This document shows positions 8,197-16,527 of a stretch of DNA of 64,000 nucleotides, piece after piece (positions within the stretch are counted from its first letter, which is position 1; every line of letters begins with the position of its first letter). The notes below the pieces were generated by a model. The model was not told where the DNA came from and searched no databases. It worked only from the letters and a program-made list of their open reading frames with translations. A program made the translations under genes and the position numbers. The stretch comes from Photobacterium rosenbergii (GTDB lineage: Bacteria; Pseudomonadota; Gammaproteobacteria; Enterobacterales; Vibrionaceae): assembly GCF_003026455.1 (NCBI RefSeq), contig NZ_PYMB01000001.1:1178001-1242000 (forward strand), written 5' to 3'.

Positions 8197-8355
8197 GTGA
8201 GCCACATCCCCGAAATCCCCCTCCAAACCTTTTTCTTCGTGATCTTTATTGCAAAACTGTAATGAAACTTTGCTACAAATAAGCCAAAATCAATTTGTCA
8301 ATAAAAAATAAACGATCTACATCACAGAACACCGCGGAGTACTTGTTAATCAGTT

Positions 8356-8371
8356 GGTGATCGCGATCACA
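8356..8371. promoter_or_regulatory. CRP-type site upstream of mtlA
   Basis: GGTGA-TCGCGA-TCACA at 8356-8371 fits TGTGA-N6-TCACA with one mismatch. It lies between mtlA and the GntR gene, so it could serve either. CRP activation of mannitol genes is known in related bacteria. Confidence 0.65.
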
Positions 8372-8407
8372 CAAAGAGCAATTTAGCTCTATTAAGTCGA
8401 TCTTGAT

Positions 8408-8423
8408 GGTGACACGGATCACA
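8408..8423. promoter_or_regulatory. Second CRP-type site upstream of mtlA
   Basis: GGTGA-CACGGA-TCACA at 8408-8423, one mismatch to the CRP consensus, 52 bp from the first site (about five helical turns). Confidence 0.6.
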
Positions 8424-8550
8424 TTCACACGACCAATACCAGCCCGCTTCGACTTGTCAGGCGTTCCAGTGTTACGTTTTGTAACTCACTTTCAGTTGAA
8501 ACCAGCCAAAAAACATATCTAACCACTTGCTTATAAACACAAATCGCGCC

Positions 8551-8579
8551 GGAACTGCCACCCCAAAAGTGGTAGTTCC
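8551..8579 (+). promoter_or_regulatory. Hairpin in the leader of the GntR-family gene
   Basis: GGAACTGCCAC (8551-8561) and GTGGTAGTTCC (8569-8579) form an 11-bp stem with one G-T wobble and a seven-base loop, 54 bp before the ATG. No T-run follows. Role unknown. Confidence 0.45.
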
Positions 8580-8633
8580 GTTGGCTGATATCCCTGCATC
8601 AGTCAGGTATAATTTGGAGATTCACCAGGAGGG

Positions 8634-9368
8634 ATGATGACGAATTACATTGCGCAGAAACAATCACTGCCGCTCTATGTGCAAATTGCAGATTTTATTA
8701 AACAAGAAATTGAACGCGGTAACTTCAAGCCGGGTTCGATATTGCCTTCAGAAAAGCAACTGGTGGAAGATTTCAATGTCAGCCGCGTAACCGTTCGAAA
8801 AGCGATTCAGATCCTGAATGATGAAGGGCTGACATACAGTGAAAAAGGTAAAGGGACTTTTATTGCCCAGCAGAAACTCAAACATAGCTTTGTCAATGTG
8901 GTGGGTTTAACAGAAGAAAGCCAGTTAGGCGGCCAGAAAGTCAGTAATAAAGTGATTGATTTCGCCGTTATTGATGCGCCTGCTGCAGTAGCTCAAAAGC
9001 TACAGATCGCAGAAAACAGCCCAGTCTACTGCTGCTCCCGTCAGCGCCTATTGGACAACCGTGTCGCGTCTTTCGAAACCTTTTATATCCCGGTCAGCTA
9101 TCTCCCAGAAATGACCGAGCAAGATATGGCAGGCTCCAAGTTCGCTTACCTAGAAGCCAAAGGCTATAGCATTGGCCAGATCACCCAAAAGCTAAAACCC
9201 GCCTTGCCGGAAAAACGTATTCAAGGCTATTTCGACATTGATCCTTTAACGCCTATCTTGATCAACGAATCGCTCTCATACCTTAAAGACGGTCAAATCT
9301 TCGAACTTTCAACGGTTTATTTCAAAACCAGCGAGTACGATTTCGAGCTTATTGCTTATAACGAATAG
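8634..9368 (+). CDS. GntR-family regulator, HutC/TreR-type
   Basis: 244 residues (ATGATG start behind GGAGGG). Seen: winged helix-turn-helix at about 12-75 (PLYVQIADFIKQEI; SEKQLVEDFNVSRVTVRKAIQ; GKGTFIA) and a C-terminal UTRA ligand domain (YLPEMTEQDM; FAYLEAKGYSI; FELSTVYFKTSEYDFEL). It lies between the mannitol locus (divergent) and the sucrose operon (convergent). The sucrose operon promoter carries a TGTATTAAAC/GTTTAATACA inverted repeat of the kind HutC-type proteins bind, so this regulator is the likely controller of scrAB, with a sugar phosphate as ligand. That link is inference; control of mtlA is the alternative. Confidence 0.85.
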   Translation: MMTNYIAQKQSLPLYVQIADFIKQEIERGNFKPGSILPSEKQLVEDFNVSRVTVRKAIQILNDEGLTYSEKGKGTFIAQQKLKHSFVNVVGLTEESQLGGQKVSNKVIDFAVIDAPAAVAQKLQIAENSPVYCCSRQRLLDNRVASFETFYIPVSYLPEMTEQDMAGSKFAYLEAKGYSIGQITQKLKPALPEKRIQGYFDIDPLTPILINESLSYLKDGQIFELSTVYFKTSEYDFELIAYNE

Positions 9369-9427
9369 TACCGGCAACAAATAAACAAGCCAATTAATAG
9401 ATAAAGAAAAGTAATAGATAAAGAAAA

Positions 9428-9486
9428 GGCGCCCCGAAAGATGGAAGGGGCGCCCAAAACGTTACCCCCAACACGAGTAACGTTTT
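9428..9486. terminator. Paired hairpins between gntR and scrB
   Basis: Two stems in the convergent gap: GGCGCCCC/GGGGCGCC (9428-9435, 9447-9454) and AAAACGTTAC/GTAACGTTTT (9456-9465, 9477-9486). The second ends in TTTT on the plus strand (for gntR) and the first is followed by CTTTTC on the minus strand (for scrB). Confidence 0.7.
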
Positions 9487-9514
9487 ATTAGGGTACAAAG
9501 GCTCGGGGGAAACC

Positions 9515-10972
9515 TTAGTACAAAGAAATCGCTGACATTTCAGAGATTTTCACTGCAGCAGCACCAGCAAACGCCATGTTGTGGCTCCGGTTAGGAATAA
9601 AGAACCGAGATGTCATCACCTCTTCACCACCATTGATGAAAATCTCAATCACTGAGTTATCGATAAAGATTTCCAACTGCTGCAAGCTTTCCAACTTCAC
9701 TGTCCGCTCTGAGCCAAAACGCTTCATATCATCGGTTTCAATGGTCTGGCTGCGGTCAAGCAATAGGCTGCCATCTTGGTAGGTCAGCACGAGCTTATGT
9801 TCAGCATCCTCAAACAAGGTTAGGCTAAACGCTTGGTCAGCAATACCATCGACAACAATGTGTGATTGGCTGAGATTACCATCAATGTCATAGCGACTAG
9901 GCTGTTCCAATGTCACCAAAGGCTGCTTGAGTTGATCAAACTCCACCAGTGGACGCTGCATCAGCTTATTGCCTTCCATCAGCAATTCACGCGGCATGGA
10001 AAGCATGAATTTCCAACCCAATAATTCCGTCGGGATGCTCAATGAGCCATTACCGCACCAAGCCAGCATGATATTTCGCTCACTATCGGTAAACGTTTGT
10101 GGCGCATAGAAATCAAACCCTTTGTCGAGTTCAATCACCTGCTCGGCGTGCATTTCACCTTTCTGGTATTGGCCGATCATCAACTGGGTACTGAAGATAT
10201 TGTTGTAGCGCTCTGCCTGTGGTTTCAAGCCCATTGGCGAGAGGATGAACAAGTCTTTGCCATTGGAATGGCTGATATCCGGGCATTCGTGCATGTAGAC
10301 ATCTGCCTGCTGCGCAAGATCCGACTTCCCACCGTAGCTAACCTCGCCGACCAATTCCGCCTCGGTCAGCGATGCCATCTTATACAGTAGCGTTGCACCG
10401 GATTCGTCTTCACGCTGGGCACCCACGACGAACATCAGTTCGCCGTCATCATTGATGAATGGACTCGGGTCACGGAAGTTACCGGTATAGCCAGCAGGTG
10501 CTTGTGACACAATATTCCATCTATCAAGTAGCTTACCGTCAGTGGAATACTTGGCGATATTCTGGTTCTGGGAGAATGTCTCACCATCCTCATTCATCAC
10601 GTTGCCGCTATAGAAGCAGTAGATGAAACCGTCGATGCAGATTGCGCCGCCCGAATAGATACCATGGGTTTCAAACTCGTTTTCCGGCGCAAGGACATCA
10701 CCTTCTTCAAAATGGATGAAATCTTTGGTGATCAGGTATTTCCAATGCTTCATGCCATGGAACGGGCCAAACGGAAACCACTGATAAAACAAGTGGTATT
10801 TCTCACCGTCAAACACCATCCCGTTAGGGTCATTCAAGTGACCTGTTTTCGGTGTAATGTGGTAAGCAGGAAGGTAATCCGTATCCTGCGCCAGCATCTG
10901 CTGGCGTAGGTTTTCTAGTTCTCCCGGTTTAGCCGTCCCTAGCGCTCGGAATCGATTCGACTTATCAATCAT
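9515..10972 (-). CDS. scrB: Sucrose-6-phosphate hydrolase (GH32)
   Basis: 485 residues. Splits sucrose 6-phosphate into glucose 6-phosphate and fructose in the cytoplasm. Seen: the three GH32 signatures, NDPNG (nucleophile Asp, about residue 48), FRDPS (about 167) and MHECPD (acid/base Glu, about 233), followed by a C-terminal beta-sandwich domain (IFINGGEEVMTSRFF). Its ATG overlaps the stop of the EIIBC gene in a TAATG arrangement, so the two are translationally coupled. Confidence 0.93.
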   Translation of the reverse strand: MIDKSNRFRALGTAKPGELENLRQQMLAQDTDYLPAYHITPKTGHLNDPNGMVFDGEKYHLFYQWFPFGPFHGMKHWKYLITKDFIHFEEGDVLAPENEFETHGIYSGGAICIDGFIYCFYSGNVMNEDGETFSQNQNIAKYSTDGKLLDRWNIVSQAPAGYTGNFRDPSPFINDDGELMFVVGAQREDESGATLLYKMASLTEAELVGEVSYGGKSDLAQQADVYMHECPDISHSNGKDLFILSPMGLKPQAERYNNIFSTQLMIGQYQKGEMHAEQVIELDKGFDFYAPQTFTDSERNIMLAWCGNGSLSIPTELLGWKFMLSMPRELLMEGNKLMQRPLVEFDQLKQPLVTLEQPSRYDIDGNLSQSHIVVDGIADQAFSLTLFEDAEHKLVLTYQDGSLLLDRSQTIETDDMKRFGSERTVKLESLQQLEIFIDNSVIEIFINGGEEVMTSRFFIPNRSHNMAFAGAAAVKISEMSAISLY

Positions 10973-12459
10973 TACGCTGTTTCCACATTACTTTCTGTTA
11001 CTGACTTTTTTGCAGCGGCCTTGTTGCTAGATGATGTACTTTCAACATCAGCTGGGTAGTCTTCTATCATCTTCTTCGGAATTCCCCATAGGCAGACCGC
11101 AATAAAGGCCACAACAGAGGTAATAAGCATCAACGCTGCATAGGAGACAAACTGGTGCATGTCGTAGGTGTAGAACAGAATTCCCGGCAGCATACTGATG
11201 CCGTTACCCTGTGCCGCCAATTCCAGAAGCGCCGCAGCCATACCACCGAAACCACCGACAATCGAAGCCACAACAAATGGGCGAATGCCAAAACGTAGGT
11301 TCATACCGAAAATAGCCGGCTCTGTAATACCCAGATAAACCGTGGCACCCGCTGGAATACCCGCCGCGCGGATTTTTTTGTTACGCGAACGGTAAGCCAG
11401 AGCGAGAGCTGCTGCACCTTGTGCGGCCATCGAAGGCATACCCAGCGCGATAATTGGGTTCATTCCGGTCTGGCTAACCAGCATGACTTCAAACATGGTA
11501 ATGATGTGATGCATACCGGTAACTACAATCGCTTGCAGGAACAGGCCATAGATAAAGCCACCGATACCAAATGGAATATCAGCAAGACCAACCAGAACAA
11601 AGCCAATGCCCTGCTCTACGACCTGAAGTGCAGGACCAAGCACGCTCAATGCCAAGAACAAAGTAATAGATACTGACAAGATAGGAACCAGAATTAGCTG
11701 TAATACATCCGGTACTACCTTATTCAAGCGCTTTTCGATTTTGGCGCCCATCAAACCAACAACCAGCGATGGCAGAACAGAGCCTTGATAGCCTTGCCAC
11801 GCAATCACATCAAATAGCATGATGGCATTAACATCCGGGTTGAGCGCTACGTCCCATGCATTAGGGAAAGCCGGAGAAATCAGCATCAAACCCAGTAAAA
11901 TACCCAAAGAAGGCGAACCACCAGCCACTCGGTAAGCAGACCAGCAAACCAAGGCCGGCAAGAACACAAAGGCGGTTTCTGTTACAGCGGCCAAAAATGC
12001 GGTCAACGGCTGTGGAACGCTCTCTGGCGTCAGGCCCATCATTGCCAAAATAGCAGGGTTAAGCAGAACCGATTTCAAACCAAGACCGACACCAGTCGCG
12101 ATAATTGCAGGTAGCAGCGGCACAAAAACGTCTGAGAAAAAGCGCATGGCACGCTTGTGTGCAGGCTCACGTTGAATAGCTTCCTGCTTCACTTCGCTAG
12201 CCGTTTTGGCGGCAAAGCCTTTCTCGGCCAGTTGATCGTAAACCTTATTAACGATACCTGTACCGAAGATGACCTGATACTGACCCGATGTGAAGAACTG
12301 CCCCTTCACCAAATCAATATCAGAAATTTTCTTGTCATCGATAAGATCTTTATTCTTAACGATGATCCGTAGTCGTGTTGCACAATGGGCAATCGACTCG
12401 ATGTTGTCTTCGCCAATCACCTTAATAAGCTGATCAGCAATCTTGCTGTAGTTTGCCAT
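10972..12459 (-). CDS. scrA: Sucrose-specific PTS EIIBC
   Basis: 495 residues from the ATG at 12457-12459; a TTG four codons upstream is the alternative. Seen: N-terminal EIIB with the phospho-cysteine in IAHCATRLR (Cys26), then a glucose-superfamily EIIC (VAGGSPSLGILLGLML; GITEPAIFG; HHIITMFEV). No EIIA domain, so it should take phosphate from the glucose EIIA (Crr), as known for ScrA. First gene of scrAB; its promoter holds a GntR-type inverted repeat rather than the ScrR boxes seen at 1002-1076. Confidence 0.92.
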   Translation of the reverse strand: MANYSKIADQLIKVIGEDNIESIAHCATRLRIIVKNKDLIDDKKISDIDLVKGQFFTSGQYQVIFGTGIVNKVYDQLAEKGFAAKTASEVKQEAIQREPAHKRAMRFFSDVFVPLLPAIIATGVGLGLKSVLLNPAILAMMGLTPESVPQPLTAFLAAVTETAFVFLPALVCWSAYRVAGGSPSLGILLGLMLISPAFPNAWDVALNPDVNAIMLFDVIAWQGYQGSVLPSLVVGLMGAKIEKRLNKVVPDVLQLILVPILSVSITLFLALSVLGPALQVVEQGIGFVLVGLADIPFGIGGFIYGLFLQAIVVTGMHHIITMFEVMLVSQTGMNPIIALGMPSMAAQGAAALALAYRSRNKKIRAAGIPAGATVYLGITEPAIFGMNLRFGIRPFVVASIVGGFGGMAAALLELAAQGNGISMLPGILFYTYDMHQFVSYAALMLITSVVAFIAVCLWGIPKKMIEDYPADVESTSSSNKAAAKKSVTESNVETA

Positions 12460-12473
12460 AACCAATCCCAACC

Positions 12474-12511
12474 TGTATTAAACATGTATACAGTAATACA
12501 CGTTTAATACA
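12474..12511. promoter_or_regulatory. GntR-type operator of the sucrose operon
   Basis: TGTATTAAAC (12474-12483) and GTTTAATACA (12502-12511) are perfect inverted arms; between them TGTATACAGTAATACA (12485-12500) is a second imperfect palindrome. The block lies 15-52 bp upstream of the scrA ATG. The TGTATTA core is shared with the mngA operator at 62742-62755. A half CRP site (CGTGC-N6-TCACA, 12546-12561) is further upstream. Confidence 0.65.
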
Positions 12512-12631
12512 TGGTGAATTCTTTTCGTATATTCAGTCTATATAACGTGCTGCAACTCACATCTTTTGGGTCCACAACACGTTAACCCCGCGGCTTGATA
12601 ATCAACACTTCACATATACAAAAACAAAAAA

Positions 12632-12648
12632 GGCCGGACAAACCGGCC
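12632..12648 (-). terminator. Terminator of hpd
   Basis: GGCCGG/CCGGCC stem with a five-base loop; on the minus strand it is followed by TTTTTTGTTTTTG. Confidence 0.85.
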
Positions 12649-12677
12649 AAACTGGATAGTGCGGATTAAAACATGAA

Positions 12678-13757
12678 TTAGGAATCAGATTCCGCTTTGA
12701 GCACACCCCTTCGGATCTGATCGAGCTCGATAGACTCGAATAGCGCCTGGAAGTTACCTTCACCGAACCCTTCATTACCTTTACGTTGGATGATCTCAAA
12801 AAATACTGGGCCGATAACGGTATCGGTAAAGATCTGCAGCAAGATGCCTGTCTCATCGCCGTCGATCAGGATCTTCAGATCATGGAGCTTGGCGACATCT
12901 TCGTGATGGCCCGGGACACGCTTGTTGATCCCTTCATAATAGGTGTCTGGCGTATTCATGAAGATCAATCCACCTGACTTCAATTTCGATACCGTGGCAA
13001 ATATGTCATCGGTGCTCATGGCGATATGCTGGATCCCTTCACCGTTGTATTGATCAAGATATTCAGCAATTTGCGATTTATCGTCGCTGGATTCGTTGAT
13101 CGGGATCCGGATCTTGCCGCAAGGAGCGGTCATCGCCCGTGATAGCAAACCTGTCATTTTGCCCTTGATGTCGAAATGCCTGATTTCCCTGAAATTGGCA
13201 ATACGCTCGTAAAAGCTGGCCCATAAATCCATGTTACCCTGCTTCACGTTGTGAGTGAGGTGGTCAATAACATTCAAACCAGCATCTAGGGTTTTCATCC
13301 GTTCTTGATAATCGGGGTAAAAATCAAAGTCGATATCATAGATATTGTTGCTGCCATAGCGATCTACGAGGTAAATCAGCGACTCACCTATCCCGTAGAT
13401 AGCTGGGATATTGAGCTCCATTGGGCCAGCTTGTGCAGGGCAAGCCGTCGCGCCTTTCTCAACAGCATAAGTCAACGCCTTTGCAGAATCCGCTACCCGA
13501 AAGGCCATAGCGTTAACGCTTGCACCATGCACACCAGCAAAGCCTGAAGCCTGAGAATGCAGCTCACCATTGACGATAAAATTGACGTCACCTTGACGGT
13601 ATAACCAAACGGACTTGTGCTTGTGCTTGGCAACCTCAGCAAACCCCATGTCATGGAAAAGCTGTTTTAGGTTTGCAATCCCTTCTGGTGTTGGTGCCGT
13701 GTATTCCACAAACTCAAAGCCGTCCGTCCCTAGTGGGTTCTCAATCATCTTCATCAT
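12678..13757 (-). CDS. hpd: 4-hydroxyphenylpyruvate dioxygenase (VllY/legiolysin type)
   Basis: 359 residues, normal length. Converts 4-hydroxyphenylpyruvate to homogentisate with Fe(II) in tyrosine breakdown. Seen: the three iron ligands in context, VIDHLTHNV (about 164-172), GIQHIAMST (about 245) and VFFEIIQRKG (about 325), plus the C-terminal GNFQALFESIELDQ helix. Homologues in Vibrio and Legionella give a brown pigment and haemolytic activity. The next pathway genes (hmgA, maiA, fahA) are not in the window, so homogentisate could accumulate as pyomelanin if they are missing elsewhere. Several ATGs at the start (13757, 13754, 13748); AAGGA favours 13757 or 13754. Confidence 0.95.
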   Translation of the reverse strand: MMKMIENPLGTDGFEFVEYTAPTPEGIANLKQLFHDMGFAEVAKHKHKSVWLYRQGDVNFIVNGELHSQASGFAGVHGASVNAMAFRVADSAKALTYAVEKGATACPAQAGPMELNIPAIYGIGESLIYLVDRYGSNNIYDIDFDFYPDYQERMKTLDAGLNVIDHLTHNVKQGNMDLWASFYERIANFREIRHFDIKGKMTGLLSRAMTAPCGKIRIPINESSDDKSQIAEYLDQYNGEGIQHIAMSTDDIFATVSKLKSGGLIFMNTPDTYYEGINKRVPGHHEDVAKLHDLKILIDGDETGILLQIFTDTVIGPVFFEIIQRKGNEGFGEGNFQALFESIELDQIRRGVLKAESDS

Positions 13758-14040
13758 CCTTTTCAGCCACTAAAATATGCAGTCATTTGACCTTATTTAA
13801 AGAATTAGCAGTTCTCTGTTTGGATGAGAAATTCGTGCTGCAAACCATGTTGCAAAAATGTAAACCCGCAACGTAAACCCATATTGCCAATTTGATACAT
13901 ACACTTAGAGCAACTATTGAGTGAGCTATCACAAAATTCATTTTCTTGTTATTGATCAGTGAGATTTTCACTTTCTCATCACCAAAAAGAAAATTTACCC
14001 ACTAAAGTTAATGAGGAGGTATGAAGGAGGCAATTGCAGT

Positions 14041-15012
14041 ATGTCAGTGACTAAGCGGGATCAGCTCAAGCTACCAAAACGAAAAAAACCAGCCGTTCAG
14101 CTGAAACCGGAAGTAGAAATTTACCTCCCTACCTACCATTTCCTTATTAACGAGTTTGACCACGCTAGAAAACACGAGCTAGGCATTATCCGCGATGATC
14201 ATGAAGAGTTTATTCATCAATATCGTGTTGCCCTGAGAAGAAGTCGTGCGTTGATCAGCCTACTGAAACCGCTATTTCGTAGTAAAGAAAAAGACATCCT
14301 AAAAGACACACTCAGGCAACTCATGCAGCACACCAACCTGATGCGTGATCTCGATGTGTTCCTCATCAATATGGAACAATATTTTTCTTTGCTTGAACAT
14401 CAACACCACAAAGGCCTGATCCGCTTCTTCGATGATATTCAGTCACAACGGAGGAAATCTCTAAAGACACTCAAAGGGTGGCTAAAATCTGGTGAATATA
14501 AATCGGCTTGCAATCAAGTGCTAACCCAACTTGATAGTATGCGGGATAATCCGACCACAGAGGGCAAATTAGGCTGCAAAGCCACAGCCCACAGTATGTT
14601 ATGGCATCAATTTAAGCAGATAGAAAGCCAATGCCACAACATTGATACCAACAGCGATGACGCCATCATTCATCAACTTCGAATCGACTGTAAGAAGTTC
14701 CGCTATCTCCTAGAGTACTTTGCGCCAATACTCGCTTCTCGCGATACCAAGCAACAAGTTGACCGACTCAAAACACTGCAAGATACGTTGGGAAGCTTCA
14801 ACGACTCTTCTGTTCAGTTAGAGTTTTTCAAGCATTACCTGACCGAGCAGAAAAAGAAAAGTGGCCGTTACAAAGCCATTGAGGAGTTAATCGATATATA
14901 TGGGGATTACCACAATAAAGCAAAGCAGTTAACGGTAGAGCAACTCGTCCAATTTAGACAGCCAAAGAGCCTAGATATTTATTACACCCTATATCAAGAA
15001 CCTCAAGATTAG
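14041..15012 (+). CDS. CHAD domain protein
   Basis: 323 residues from the ATG at 14041 (AAGGAGG about ten bases upstream; an earlier in-frame ATG at 14011 lacks such a site). Seen: the conserved-histidine helical repeats of CHAD proteins: HEEFIHQYRVALRRSRALISLLKP (about 58-81), MRDLDVFL (about 101), IIHQLRIDCKKFRYLLEYF (about 208-226), LQDTLGSFND (about 248). CHAD domains bind polyphosphate through histidines and basic residues. No CYTH phosphatase domain is attached. Stands alone behind a ~280-bp AT-rich gap. Confidence 0.85.
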   Translation: MSVTKRDQLKLPKRKKPAVQLKPEVEIYLPTYHFLINEFDHARKHELGIIRDDHEEFIHQYRVALRRSRALISLLKPLFRSKEKDILKDTLRQLMQHTNLMRDLDVFLINMEQYFSLLEHQHHKGLIRFFDDIQSQRRKSLKTLKGWLKSGEYKSACNQVLTQLDSMRDNPTTEGKLGCKATAHSMLWHQFKQIESQCHNIDTNSDDAIIHQLRIDCKKFRYLLEYFAPILASRDTKQQVDRLKTLQDTLGSFNDSSVQLEFFKHYLTEQKKKSGRYKAIEELIDIYGDYHNKAKQLTVEQLVQFRQPKSLDIYYTLYQEPQD

Positions 15013-15070
15013 GCCGTCAAAAATCGAACATGCTAGCCCACACAGACTTTAGGCTAGCTTTGCTGACGGC
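15013..15070. terminator. Nested hairpins between the CHAD gene and gpx
   Basis: Outer stem GCCGTCA (15013-15019)/TGACGGC (15064-15070) encloses GCTAGCC/GGCTAGC (about 15033-15058), followed by TTTG. It fills the convergent gap and probably ends both genes. Confidence 0.6.
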
Positions 15071-15553
15071 TTAGCGATCAAGCGCGCGAACAATATCTTT
15101 CTCGATCGCCTCAGGGGTTTTGGTTGGTGCAAAACGCTTCATCGGTTTTCCATCACGGCCAATCAGAAACTTAGTAAAATTCCATTTGATCTTCTTACCC
15201 ATTAATCCAGGGAGCGCACTGGTCAGGTATTTGAAGACTTCATGGCTATCAGGCCCATTGACATCAACTTTTTCAAACATCGGGAAACTTACCCCGTAGT
15301 TAAGCTGACAAACTTGCTCAATTTCGTTGTTTTCACCAGGTTCCTGTCCACCAAACTGATTACACGGGAAACCAAGGATCACCAATCCCTTCTCTTGGTA
15401 CTTATCAAACAGAGTTTGTAGCCCTTTGTACTGTGGCGTAAAACCACATTCACTTGCGGTATTAACGACCAGTACTACCTTCCCTTCGAACTCACCCATA
15501 TCAACAGTTTCGCCGTTGATTTTATTCGCTGAAAGCTCATAAAAGCCTGACAT
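15071..15553 (-). CDS. Glutathione peroxidase family protein
   Basis: 160 residues, the usual bacterial BtuE/Gpx length. Reduces hydrogen or lipid peroxides using thiols. Seen: peroxidatic Cys36 in NTASECGFTPQY, the GFPCNQFGGQEPG loop with the conserved Gln and a second Cys, and the WNFTKFL motif with the tetrad Trp and Asn. Cysteine, not selenocysteine; the CNQF cysteine suggests a thioredoxin-dependent cycle. Cytoplasmic. Single gene. Confidence 0.93.
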   Translation of the reverse strand: MSGFYELSANKINGETVDMGEFEGKVVLVVNTASECGFTPQYKGLQTLFDKYQEKGLVILGFPCNQFGGQEPGENNEIEQVCQLNYGVSFPMFEKVDVNGPDSHEVFKYLTSALPGLMGKKIKWNFTKFLIGRDGKPMKRFAPTKTPEAIEKDIVRALDR

Positions 15554-15685
15554 AACCTTTCCCTCTATAATGACTAGATTCTTTTCTATATCTATTTATA
15601 TACCTGATTTATAGTAAATGAATGATTTAGAAAGTGAGCTCTAATTTTGTATACTGCCAACATTGCTCCTTACTTTTAGTCCGCT

Positions 15686-16234
15686 ATGAAAACATTACAA
15701 CAACTATTAAACGATTTCGGCTTTGAACATCTCCCCTTCACTGATGCCGAGCGCGAATTCGCACAAGACTTCGTCAACTTCCGTTCTGATTTTTTCCAGA
15801 GTGTTTGCCAGCAAAAAGCGGACAAGCCGCAGCAAGATCTTGCACTAGGGTTATTTACCCACGCAATCCAGCAAGTCTTAGATGAGTTTCAAGCCACACA
15901 AAGCAAGATCAGTGAAATGGATACGTTATTCAAGCAGCATGTCGGGGAGCAGCATGCGAAAAAGTTCCACACACTGAATGAGTTAGAGGTCAAAGCTATC
16001 GCAATGATTTGGTTCCTATGCCAAGGGTTCAACAGCATCGATTTTAGCTATGCCAATGACCACGCAACAGAGATCTGCCAACAGCTTGCGGCCAATGATA
16101 GCAACAGGGCTGAATCAATACGCCAGAAATTCATGCAATCCTATTACCTTGGTGTTGATCAGGCTCACAGTATGAAGCCGAAAACAAGTCTGCTGTTAAC
16201 ATTACAAAATGCTGTAAAATCAATATTTAAATAA
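15686..16234 (+). CDS. Hypothetical protein
   Basis: 182 residues, all-helical in composition, no signal peptide or transmembrane segment. Charged and glutamine-rich (QQLLNDFGFEHLPFTDAEREF at the start; a KFHTLNELEVKAIAMIWFLCQGFN helix in the middle). I do not recognise a family. It appears intact, with a plausible start, and stands divergent from gpx. No terminator follows directly; the next plus-strand terminator is 260 bp downstream. Confidence 0.75.
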   Translation: MKTLQQLLNDFGFEHLPFTDAEREFAQDFVNFRSDFFQSVCQQKADKPQQDLALGLFTHAIQQVLDEFQATQSKISEMDTLFKQHVGEQHAKKFHTLNELEVKAIAMIWFLCQGFNSIDFSYANDHATEICQQLAANDSNRAESIRQKFMQSYYLGVDQAHSMKPKTSLLLTLQNAVKSIFK

Positions 16235-16527
16235 ATCAGTTAGCCTAAAAAACAAAGTTACTGGTTCTTATTTAAGGCAATAACCTGCATTAACCATTGA
16301 AAAATAATGGTTATTTGCCGCCCAAGCAAACAATGAAAATAATTTGAATGTTTAGTCTAATCTAAGCATTTAATCAAAAAGGCATTTAACAAAAGTGCAT
16401 ACAACTTTTACATCATTGATCGTTGCGTGATTTTCACCCAGATCGTATGATTCTTGCACTTCAAATATGTTGTTCCTTAATCGATTTATTGCTACGCCTA
16501 TCATGGACTTGATAGGCGTTTTTTTTT
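16235..16527 (+). ncRNA. Possible small RNA in the gap before add, ending in a strong terminator
   Basis: The gap holds no ORF. It ends in a strong plus-strand terminator, CGCCTATCA (16495-16503)/TGATAGGCG (16510-16518) with nine T to 16527. The nearest plus-strand gene stops 260 bp earlier, so either its message has a long 3' tail or an independent sRNA of ~100-150 bases ends here. I found no match to Spot 42, GcvB, RyhB, Qrr or MicA by eye and no convincing promoter. Confidence 0.3.
16495..16527 (+). terminator. Strong plus-strand terminator overlapping the add stop
   Basis: Nine-bp stem with a six-base loop and T9. The last T bases overlap the add stop codon (16526-16528) on the other strand. 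On the minus strand no T-run follows, so it acts on plus-strand transcripts only. Confidence 0.9.

Noticed and set aside
14011..14040. Upstream start for the CHAD protein
   Set aside because: The extension reads MRRYEGGNCS and is itself made of Shine-Dalgarno-like sequence; the ATG at 14041 is better.
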